In this document: in pieces, positions 46,248 to 58,118 of the stretch | Layout of the letters: every line of letters starts with the position of its first letter | Numbering within the stretch: position 1 is the stretch's first letter | DNA from: Heliocidaris tuberculata | Lineage: Eukaryota; Echinodermata; Echinoidea; Camarodonta; Echinometridae | Direction of reading: 5' to 3' | NCBI GenBank assembly: GCA_025618425.1 | Contig: CM046841.1 | Location: forward strand, 5,746,883 to 5,810,882 | Length of the DNA: 64,000 nucleotides | Notes under the pieces: generated by a model | Told to the model about the DNA's origin: nothing | Databases searched by the model: none | Seen by the model: only the letters and a program-made list of their open reading frames with translations | Position numbers and translations under genes: made by a program

Positions 46248-46681
46248 AAGCCCAAGTCACACTATAGTGGCAGCCAATCGCTGACTAAAGTGAATCAGTT
46301 CATCATCTGTGATTATGCATAGAAGGGTTTATAATACCATTATTTCTCCATTGAGCTGCTGATTCCATTATTTCTACAAGGCAGTCTTGAAAGGGTGTTC
46401 GTTAGTTGACGACTGGTCGCCACCCAATGAAACATTGTCAGTGTTTCATCAAAAACCTTTTGCCAAACAAACTGGACGGCAGAAGATTTTTTCATCTTTA
46501 AGTGGTTGTACAGTATAAGGGTAGGCGACCAGTCTGCAACCGATCGGTGACTGCGCAACTGATAGGAGACACATCGGAAAGTAAAACAATATTTCAAATT
46601 TCAGGGTTTCAGTCAGCAGTGTTTGTTTATGCAGCTTTTTCTACTGTGCTGGTCAGCGCCACTCTTGTGCGACTTGGGCTT
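46248..46681. mobile_element. TA-flanked MITE (AAGCCCAAGTC ends)
   Basis: Ends AAGCCCAAGTCACAC and (inverted) AAGCCCAAGTCGCAC, flanked by TA (46246-46247, 46682-46683). Inside, GCGACCAGTC motifs occur in opposite orientation. About 434 bp. Confidence 0.75.
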
Positions 46682-47321
46682 TAGTAGTGTGGCGAGTATT
46701 TTAATAATTTGAAACTACAAAAAGAAAACACCTCAAAACTATAAAATGTAGTTTTATAATGCTAAGCATCAATGAATTATATTTGTTTTTAAACAAAACA
46801 TATGGAACAATGCATAAGCACAGTACCATTAACAAATCTTGACTTTTAAAGTAATTAAGAACAAAACTTAGGCATATAAATAATCCATTTTATTTCTCCT
46901 TAATATTGTATCCACAGATTAATATTGTATCCACAGAACAGACTTGCAATATAAAGCAAATGTGTTCACTCCTACACTTAGTGTTGCGGTTTTGTACCTC
47001 CAATTTATCATCCTTTTAGAGTTGATTTGATGGAAACCATATATAAGATTTGATACATAACGTACACTATACAGTGTAGCTGTGCTACACCAATGAACTA
47101 TTCTGAACTTTTGCCATTTTCATCTAAAAATACATTCTTAGATACGTCTCATGACAAAATCCCAGTTCTCATTGGATTTCATGAGAAATTCATTGCTGCA
47201 AATTTTTCATTTCAAAATGATTTGTTATAATGATTACAGGAATCTTTATTTATCTGAAGAATGTATACTTATAATCATAGATTTACAGAGCCATTGAAAA
47301 AAAATAGACAAGGGTCTAGCT

Positions 47322-48357
47322 TGGTTTCCCTTGAAATCTAAAAAGATCCATCCAATGAAAAAAAGAGCCTCTCAATCAAAAAAATCCATCCAATGAAAAA
47401 AAGAGCCTCTCAATCAAAAAGATCCATCCAATGAAAAAAAGATCCATCCAATGAAAAAAAGAGCCTCTCAATCAAAAAGATCCATCCAATGAAAAAAGAG
47501 CCTCTCAATCAAAAAGATCCATCGAATGAAAAAAAGAGCCTCTCAATCAAAAAGATCCATCCAATGAAAAAAAGAGCCTCTCAATCAAAAAGATCCATCC
47601 AATGAAAAAAAGAGCCTCTCAATCAAAAAGATCCATCCAATGAAAAAAAGAGCCTCTCGATCAAAAAGATCCATCGAATGAAAAAAAGAGCCTCTCAATC
47701 AAAAAGATCCATCCAATGAAAAAAGAGCCTCTCAATTAAAAAGATCCATCCAATGAAAAAAAAGAGCCTCTCAATCAAAAAGATCCATCCAATGAAAAAA
47801 AGAGCCTCTCAATCAAAAAGATCCATCCAATGAAAAAAAGAGCCTCTCGATCAAAAAGATCCATCCAATGAAAAAAAGAGCCTCTCAATCAAAAAGATCC
47901 ATCCAATGAAAAAAGAGCCTCTCAATCAAAAAGATCCATCCAATGAAAAAAAGAGCCTCTCGATCAAAAAGATCCATCCAATGAAAAAAAGAGCCTCTCA
48001 ATCAAAAAGATCCATCCAATGAAAAAAGAGCCTCTCAATTAAAAAGATCCATCCAATGAAAAAAAGAGCCTCTCAATCAAAAAGATCCATCCAATGAAAA
48101 AAAGAGCCTCTCGATCAAAAAGATCCATCCAATGAAAAAAAGAGCCTCTCAATCAAAAAGATCCATCCAATGAAAAAAGAGCCTCTCAATTAAAAAGATC
48201 CATCCAATGAAAAAAAGAGCCTCTCAATCAAAAAGATCCATCCAATGAAAAAAGAGCCTCTCAATCAAAAAGATCCATCCAATGAAAAAAAGAGCCTCTC
48301 AATCAAAAAGATCCAATGAAAAAAAGAGCCTCTGAATCAAAAAAATCCATAAAATCA
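47322..48357. repeat. 38-bp minisatellite, about 27 units
   Basis: Unit: AAAAAGATCCATCCAATGAA followed by AAAAAGAGCCTCTCAATC. Units vary mainly in A-run length (4-8) and a few substitutions (CGATC, ATTAA). Some variants recur as blocks of about four units, suggesting expansion in multi-unit steps. In intergenic DNA past the PITHD1 stop. Confidence 0.95.
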
Positions 48358-49534
48358 TTGAATGATAAAGAAGTCCAATTAGGGTGGAGAAAAAAACATA
48401 GCCATATTAGATAAATTTCTGGATTTTTTTATACCCTGCACACAGAAAAATCATTTATATAATAAGCCTTTCCAAAGCAAGTAAATGAATAGATACTGAT
48501 TATGCTGACCATTTTATGTAAAATACAAATAAATTGGCCTCACTGAAATGTTCAAGAATAATGAATAAATTCATGTTTTTCCTCATCTTTCAATTTCAAA
48601 AGTTTTACAATCAAGAGAATGCTCCAATACTACATGATACAGTACAAACAAATAATACATGAAATATCAGACTATCTGTACTTAATAAATGACATTGCTG
48701 TATGTCTGAACCACATATTAAGATCATTTGGTAAAATAATAATTTAACCTTCATACAAACTTTGACTGAATTAAAACAGCATATTGTGTACAATTATTGG
48801 TGACTGAAAGGTTATTGGAATCCTTTGGTCTGAATTGCCATTGTATCATGGAACAGAAATATGTGATAATTTTAACAAAAACATAATCAAAACTATAAAT
48901 ACCCATATGAATGGCATAATGTGATGAAAAAGATATCTTTACCTTTCATTCTTGATTTTTATGAGATGGAAGTATAGAGATGGATGGATTAAGTCAACAG
49001 GATGATGCAAGGTGACTCTCTTCATTAATTTGCTTGTATTATACAGAATAAACTATTTGGGGGCCTGAATCAGTCCACTGCACCATCATGTTGATATACC
49101 TTACCCATCTAAAAATTAATAAAACATACCACTGAGTTTGCATTGCTATGCAGAGTCTCCAATAAATCACCTCATTATGGTACTTATGAAAACCAAACTT
49201 TAACAAGTTTTTTCTCTTCAGGTGAACAAAATTAGTTATATCTTTTATATAATATTTCATTCCACTCAAAGAATATAAGTGAAAGTGTGGTGTGGCAATC
49301 ATTGTTTACAATTCTATTTTTGCAATGAATTTGACTACTGTGACTTCCAATTCTTGAACTAAAAGGAATTTCAGGACTGACCAGATCAACTACATGTAAC
49401 TGTTAGAAAGGAATGACCTACAAGAATATTTACCTACCATGTAAATGAACTACATCAAGGGCCATCTATCTTTACTGTTAATCTACCTAGTTATAGTTAA
49501 AGTCTTTATGAGCTCCAATCTTCTCATCTTCCAG

Positions 49535-49636
49535 CTATCTGATCTGATGTTGAACATTATCATGAAGATCAGTTTTATGGTCCTTAGGATTGGCTTGAGC
49601 TTCATAACTTACCAGCAAAATACCCTGTCTTGGAGC
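49535..49636 (-). CDS. PITHD1: PITHD1 exon 6
   Basis: APRQGILLVSYEAQANPKDH, then a short tail to TAG (49537-49535). The YEA.ANP.DH motif matches the family C terminus. Confidence 0.92.
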   Translation of the reverse strand, partial: APRQGILLVSYEAQANPKDHKTDLHDNVQHQIR

Positions 49637-52600
49637 CTGCAAAGAAACAAAAAAACATGTTGACTGGACAATCATTCAATCACAGACGTATATCTAAGAC
49701 AAAAACATGTTGACTGGACAATCATTCAATCACAGATCTATATATCTAAGGCAAAAACATGTTTGCTGGGCAATCATTCAATCATAGATCTATGTATATC
49801 GAAGGCTAAGCAAAGAAAATTTTCATCAGAGACAACAAATCATCAGATAAATGACATGTGCTTTTCTGGATTGGGATCTTTTAATTTTATTGTTCTATGC
49901 TGACATTTGATCTGTAGAAAAAAGTCTGCAAATGTAACATATGCTTTCCTATTTCGTATAATCGCTCACTTGTGTATAATCAAAATTTGTCACTAAAAAG
50001 AGGTACTAAATGTAGAAGAAAAAATTAAAAGGTGGAATCTGAATAAGGAAATGAATACATCAGAGTACAGGAACATGACATGAACATGAATGTAAGAAGA
50101 TTACACATGATACAAAGCCTAGACAAGAAAGAAAATAACCCCGGGGGGGGGGGGGGGGGGGGGGATGTCTCATTGAGAGCTGTACATCATCCGCGTAAAT
50201 CACTTTCTGAAAAGCACCCTAAACGGGGATAGCATTAGGAGTAGTTTTGATACCATAAACAGGGAAACCCGTCTAACATCTATGATTTTTATACCCTTAA
50301 CGGCGATTTTATATCTCGTGTGGTATTTTACATCCTATTTGAGGATTACATCATAGAACCTTTTTTAGCCAAAAAGGAACCCTAAAAGAAAATTAACCTA
50401 ATTTGGAACACATTACCAAACTATATACCCCCGCCTTTTCTGCTGATCTTCTTCTTATCACCTCTGAATTTGAAAGCCTTTTTCTTGATTTTTGCTGTTT
50501 TTGATACCCTACATGCGTAACACAGGTTATTAGCCTAATGCTGAAAAAGTACTCTTTTTATCCATTTTCATGTACGCGGATGATGTACAGGCCTCAATGA
50601 GACATTCCCCCCCTCTCCCCCCCCCCCCCCCTCTCCTCCGGGGGGAAATAAGGAAAACAATATCATTAAAGATTCACATTCTGAAAGAATATCAATTATA
50701 CCTTCATGTATTGCTCATCACTAAGCATAAGACCAATTTAATGTTATCCATATCACTGAACAATAATTTATAACTTTAAAATATGTTTTCCTTCTTCTTA
50801 ATATGATAAAATACTTTGAAATATATGTATTCCTTCTTCTCATAACAGAATGACAGCTCTATTTATAAGATTGTCCTACAATCAGAATGCTTGCCAATTC
50901 AGTTGTCTCTAGTCTACTCACTTCTGTAAACTCTCCTTTAAGTCCAATGTAGTAGACCTTGGATGTATCTGCTCCAAAGTTTTTTGAGAAGTGAATGGAT
51001 AGATGGTTCACATTGAAGAATCGGGCAGCTCTGTAAATAGCATACAAATCAAAACATCGTAAAAAGCTCTGTAAATAGCATACATATGAAAACATGCGTA
51101 AAAAGCTCTGTAAATAGCATACATATGAAAACATGCGTAAAAAGCTCTGTAAATAGCATACATGTAGAAAACATGCGTTAAAAGCTCTGTAAATAGCATA
51201 CATATGAAAACATGACTGTGTAAAAAGCTCTGTAAATAGCATACATATGAAAACATGCGTAAAAGGCTCTGTAAATAGCACACATATCAAAATGTGCATA
51301 AAAAGCTAATCATTGGGTTGGGTTTGTGTAATAATTGACCATGTACACTACAATTATAGTATTCAAAATTTCAGAACTTTCAAAAATTGACATAAAAGGT
51401 ATTTTAAAACTGTAATGCAAATTCACATCAGAAACTATTTCTAAGAATCAAATTTCCTGATATATTTGACAGTGTGATGCAGGGTTTCCCACAATTGAAA
51501 ATTTATACATGTAAATACATGTATGAGCGCAAAGCGCACAACACGAGCGCGAAGCGTGAAGTCCTTGCGGCCAGGGTCCAGGGCCCTTAAGCGGGCCCTG
51601 GAAGCTCCGGGGTTTCTAGATGCTCTCTGGTGCAATCTAGCCCTATTTTTGAACATTACATGTTAGATTAAGAATCAAGATTTGTGACAATAATTTTTCC
51701 AATTCATTAAATGTGACCAGGCACAACAAAACCACCAAAAAGTCGCAATGTGTGATTTTCAGTTACAGCTCAACAAAGCACTTTTGGGTCGGCATGGTCA
51801 AATTTTAGTTTTTTGTATTTCCTGGAAGAATATACTTCCATATAGGTAATTTCAAAATTTGGAAGCACTAAACAATCTTCAAGTGATATTTTTTGACAGA
51901 TTTTAGTACACATATGTTTGTCTTCTGTGGGTTTTGTTGTACTGGTTTTCTTTTTTCATGACCCTGAATACTTGTCTCACTTTGATCTTCCATAACTTTA
52001 GAACACAAAAAGTTCTTGTATCGATATTTGTCCAACATAATGAGCAGGATGTGCTTAATTAGTGTGCCAAGTTTTAGGACAGTCTGATAATCCCTTCGCA
52101 GAAATTTCTATTGAGTTTTAATCCTCCTTTTGTCACCTTTGCACAATATATCGCAAGTCAGAGCGCTGCAATAGACTGCAAACTTTAAATCCCCTTTTCT
52201 CACAAGTAACATTCTGTGGGACTGGGCATTCTACTCTTTATTCAGTGTGTTAGGAACATCCAATGCTAATGAGTTATACATCATTTTAAAGCTGAGAATC
52301 TCCTCTTTCAGAATCAGACCTTAACTAATAATTCATATCCGGCGACTCTTTGGTGGTTTTGTGGTGCCTGGTCACAAATTAAGTTTTCTTTTGCCCCTCA
52401 TTGGAATGTGATGCAATAAATTTATTTGTTTTTGGCAACTCAAAGTGAGCAACTGAGTAATTTTCTTTTATTGCAATAAAACAACATGACGAAGAATGGT
52501 CACATACACACACCATACACACACACACACACAGACACACATGGATAATTCTTTTTTTTTCTGCCTTCTTCCTGTGCGCTTTTGGGGGGAGTGGACCTGA

Positions 52601-55600
52601 ATAGAATTTTTTTTTTTTTTTAATTTCGCTGGGCTGGCTGTATGAATGAGCAGGTCTAATGCACGCATCAACATTTTGTGGGATCAGCGAAACGATGGAG
52701 AGTATACATACGTACATATACGCGAGCTTCGTATGTGCATATGTGCCGTTATGTTCTCCCGGCCAGCACCGGGCTGGATCGGGGTAGCAAGCCAGTGGCG
52801 TTCCGCTGTGCATTTGGCGGACGTATTTTGAATCAAGATAATCGTGGAGCAAATAAAACTTGTGTTTCATCAGTTCTACCTTTCATAAAATGACTGAAAC
52901 CTCATTGTATGTATTATTGTATGTTCATAAGGTTTTAAGAGTTGTTGATTGTGGGAATTTCCGTGCGAGTCTCTGTTAAGGATCTGTTTCAATGTCTTAA
53001 ATTTGTAACCTGTCGCTCATGATTTTAAACATGTCGCATGATTTTAAACATGTCGGGCCGAACGCGAAACCTGTCGGCGTTACATGTTAAAAGCCGTCGT
53101 GGAAAACCCTGGTGTGATGGCACTATTATTTGTTTTTATTTTCATTTATCTGACATTACTACATGTTTACAGGATACTTTTGTTATTTTTTTTTTGACAA
53201 TGATATTTTGTTAGTTATGACCAAGACTTACTTGGTAGCATACTCAAGGTCTCCTGTAGAATCTCTATGCATCTCAAACAACTGATCAGGATCAGACTGA
53301 ACATCATCAAATGTCATATGAGGTCTGTTCTTGTACCTGAAAAAATAAAAATAAATCATATTTCAAGGGTTCCTAAATGGAAAATGTGCTCTTATCAATA
53401 AGCCTAAGGTCTGACATACACGTAAGGAAGAAATACAATTAACTGAACCTGATTAAGTGAGATACAATTAAACTAAAACAATGCAAATAGTATAGACCAA
53501 ATAGGCTACAAGAAATTAATCTTTCAATAATCTGTCCAATATATATTACCTTAAGGGACATGGCAAGACATTCTTTGAAAGTAACCCTATTTTTTAAATC
53601 TATCAAATTCATCTTCAGGTAGTATAATTTATTCAATCTTATATCCATTTTTTCTCTATCTATTAAGAATCTAGGTATGAAGATAAGGAATGAATGCTGG
53701 TCATCATAACTTCTGTAATTTGTATGAAAAGGATAGAATAAAACTCAACTTACAATCTCATTTCAGATGGATGGCTATCATCTTCTCCTCCAATCACAAT
53801 GACACCCTTTAACTTCACATTGCCAGTGAATCTAGAAAAGAGATGTTATAAAAACACAAACATTCAATCTTCTCCTTCAATCACAATAATATCCTTTAAC
53901 TTCACACTGCCCATAAACTTTCATGTACAGAGTCTGACATAAACATTCAAGTACCATACTTCACTTTTTCGGCCTAGTTAAGAAACGCATACATCAATAA
54001 CCATAAACTGAAACAGTGCATTTGGGCAGCAAATCAAGAAATTAAAGGTAAATCAGTAACATTGCTCTTTTATAATCCAGTGTTGCTTTTTTTAAAAACT
54101 GAATGGTGATTGTTGTATTTATATTTACATTTAAAAATATTGTACTATTACAGAGATGCTCTGTGTTATACATGTATATTAAGCTAATCACTTCTTTAGA
54201 AATAAAAATATTTATATCCGTCATGAAAAGAATCTGAGCATTTGATTGGTCCAGTGCGTGTCATGTGACAAAATACAATCCATTACATCCCTTTTCATCA
54301 AAAATTCACTTGAGCTGCTCACACAACTCTTTTCAGAGATTTACCATTGCATAGTGCTAATAAAAATGCTTATGAAATATACTTTTAATATCATCATATT
54401 CAAAGAAAATTCCAAAAATTTGCAGAATTGCCTATACTATTTTACTTGCATCTATAATTTGTAGGAAAGCACTACATGTAATTGCTTTTAAAAAGAAAAA
54501 CAAACATTCACCCTTTCTCCAGACTATGTCTAAAATACAAACTAGTTCTACTAAACTGACTAAAAGGGGGGAAAAAATGTTCTCTTCCCTGAACATTAAG
54601 AACTTCCTCATACTTACGGAATATTGAAAAGAAGTTCTTCATCATCATCACTCTCAACAAACTACATGTATAAAAAGAAAGAGAGAGAGAGAGAGACAAA
54701 GAGAGAATGAAACATTTCCCAACTACAGACATGGATAACATATTTTCTCAATGAAAGACGCCAGAGAGTTAAAGTCAACTCCGACTTGTCAGACTGGACT
54801 AAGGTAAGGAGTGGAGTTCCACAGGGGAGTGTCTTTGGTCGACACTGTTTGTTCTGTTTATTAACGACTTACCAGACGGCTTACAGCAAACTGTCAAGAT
54901 GTATACTGATGACACAAAACTGTATGGCAAAGCCACCACGAAGAAGGACCTGCACTCTCTCCAAACAGACCCTCGTGACCTTGACCTTGAGCAGTTGAGA
55001 TGTCTGACGAAATTTCCATCAAAGCTTAGTATAGATGGTGCTAGGCCAGTTGAGACCTCCACGTTTAGCATCAATGGAAATTCCGTCAGACATCTCCACC
55101 ACTCTACCAAATAGTATGGTTTTGATTATGTTGCATCGCCAACAGCACGCGCACAGCCACCATTTTGAATCTGCATTACAAGAGGATCCATGGATATACA
55201 AACACTGGTGAGTTATCGAAAATTTCTTAAATCCTATTTTTCTAAGTATTAATCTTGTATTAATCAAAAAAATTGTTGAAAGATGCCAAAAGTCTCCCGA
55301 GGAGGAGACGCTATGGTGAAGAACCTGTCTGAAGCGTTGGCCAGTGGGAAAGTGATTTTACAGGTGCTTTTTCTGAACCTGCTACCCCAGCTAAATTGCA
55401 AAGGTGGATAAAAAAAAGCCTGGCTTTACTGGAGTGCATTTTTTTTTACACTCCAGGAAGTCTTCCAGACATCACAAGTTCACAACTGTTTCACACAAGA
55501 AGTTATGTCAACTTCGCTTAAGTCGATCTTGTCGGGACTGAGTAAAATGCGTCGACTTAGGCGATTTTGGACTTATGTGGAAGTCAAAGAAAATTCAGCT

Positions 55601-58081
55601 TACGCGTTGTCCCCAGCACCATGCAGCCGCGCCGTTGTCCTTGGCGCGGCTGGTTGCTTGAACAGTGTCATTACACTACAATTCTTATCCCATGCATGCC
55701 GTAGTTTTGTTGTGCAGACATCCAGAATATGAGAACATCCGAGGCCTGAGATTTTTTTTTCACTACAGACGATGCTGATACGGATCTCAAATATAAAGAA
55801 AATAAAACAAAATGCGTCAAAACTACCATTTTCTTTTAAAAAGAGGAAGTATGGTTTCTTATCATCTGTCATCAAATTGTGTACTTTCCGACGGCCTATT
55901 TTCGGGTCATCTTGAGCGATATGAATTTTTTTAAAGTACATCAAGTCTTCTCACTCTAACGATGCATATCATCCTGACGCTGGTAAAATAATTTATCTGA
56001 TGCATGCTCTTTGATCATATCTTAAATGATGTTTGAAAATCAGTGTTCATAATAAAGGACTGAAAATGTATTGTGATGCGTTTCTGATAAAGTACAATTT
56101 CTATATAGCTTCTCACGACAAAGCATATGTGACCAGGCACCACAAAACCACCAAAAAGTCGCCTGATATGAAGTTTTAGTTAAGGTGTGATTCTGAAAGA
56201 GGAGATTCTCAGCTTTAAAATGATATATAACTCATTAGCATTGGATATTTATTACTCACTGTACAAAGAGTAGAATGTATAGTCCTCTAGAATGTTCCAT
56301 CTGAGAAATAAGGGTTTAAAGTTTGCAGTCTATTGAAGCACTCTGACTTACAAGGTCTTGTGCTAAGATGACAAAAGGAGGATAAGAACTCAATAGGAAT
56401 TTCTATGAAGGGATTATCAGATTGTCCTAAAACTTGGCATACTAATTAGGCACATCCTGCTCATGACAGTGCACAAGTATCAATGCAAGAACCTACTCTT
56501 TTTTTAGATTTATGGGAGATCAAAATAAGTATTCAGGGTCGTAAAATAGAAAAGTGATACAACAAAATCCAGAGAAGACAAACATAAGTCTAATACAAAA
56601 TTGTCAAAAATACCACTTTTAAATTGTTTTGGTGCCTCCAAATTTTTAGATTACTAAGAAAAATGTATACTCTTTCAGGGAATATCCAAAACTAAAATTT
56701 GGCCATGCCAACCAAAAACACATTGATTGAGCTCTAACCGAAAATCACACAGTGCGACTTTTTGGTGATTTTGTGGTGCCTGGTCACATATCATTCTCTA
56801 ACGACGCTGATAAAAATATTGTTACCTGTTGCATAAATTTAACTCGGCAATTCTGCTATTTAAAATCTCCCGCTAACGATATTCATGAAATATAGGCCTA
56901 ATGAATCAAAGTTATTTTCTTTGAAGACAGAAAACATACAACGTGCTTTGTAAACAATAAATATTCATTTTGATTTAATTATGATGATCCATATATCATT
57001 CTCCAACGAGGCTGACAAGAATTGTATCAGGGAAAGCTGATGGCATTTGACTGGATAACTCTGCTCTCTAATCTAAATCGCGAATCACATTTCTTGTCAA
57101 GGAGAAGGCATCCCGGGAAGGCATTTGACGATGCTCCAGAATAAGTAAAAAAAAAAATCTGATTTCTATATGACGATGATGTCTCGATTGACACAATATT
57201 TGTTAGCTCTCAAAATTTAAACAAATTGATTTAAACAAATAAAACATGTTTCAAATATTGTACGAAATGTATTTGATTTCAGATAACGCGTAGATTCCAA
57301 AATAAATTTCATACCCACGGGAAGCCTCCCTTCTTACTCGACGCCATATGATTTATGTCAAGCTAGCTAAGCAACAATGTTGCCTCTAATTATTTGTTAT
57401 TCCGAGCCTAACTTAGTTACACCAAGCAGCCAATAACATCACGAACATGAGCCATCGCCCCCATCGAACCCCCTTCCGCGACATGTGACTTAAATGGTAT
57501 TCAGTTGCTATGCGAAGTTAAACCAAATTTGCCGATATCTGACCAATCATAGCACTGTAGTGTTTCCAGCGATTGACCTGCACATGCGCAGAACATACGC
57601 TAGTTTTCGCGCCAAATGTTTACTCATTCAGTTACAATCACTGATCTCTACTGGGTTTTTTTTTCCGTAGAGATCAGTGGTTGCAATGCGAAGCTGGAAT
57701 GAACTTGCCGATATTGTCCCAATCACAGCGATTTTATTTATGGGATTTACCCATACTTGCCGTTTCGGCACTTTCGAAGAACGTTCAATAATTTCTGTGC
57801 CCGAGTTTTCTTATGAGATAATTTGCCGAACAAAGTTTGTGTCAGTGATGGAAACCCTTCCCAACTCAGGCTATACCATGGTATATTGCGGCCAATAATC
57901 TGACCCAGCTAGCTAGCACATCGGTGTGCTGTAATGACTGGATTTTCAACCGGCAATTTCTTTAAAAATTACAGAGTATAAATGAAGTCTCTATTTTGAG
58001 ATCGAGAGTTGTTGCGAATCTCATACATCAAGCCACGATCGGAAAGGTTTGAAGGGAGATCTTATCGAGGGCAAAGGGATA

Positions 58082-58118
<37 letters not shown>

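Larger units (their letters stand above)
43457..49534. other. Convergent intergenic region
   Basis: Lies between the 3' ends of the CARF-like (+) and PITHD1 (-) genes. Besides the MITEs and the minisatellite listed separately it contains AT-rich sequence without coding motifs. The small open frames (for example 45647-45877, 46340-46597) lie in or beside MITEs. Confidence 0.65.

Noticed and set aside
47322..48357. CRISPR-like regular array
   Set aside because: The whole 38-bp unit repeats with no unique spacers, and the setting is a eukaryotic genome; it is a minisatellite.
52379..52870. 163-residue minus-strand frame
   Set aside because: It sits inside the hAT-like element, spans CA and T microsatellites, and shows no recognised domain.
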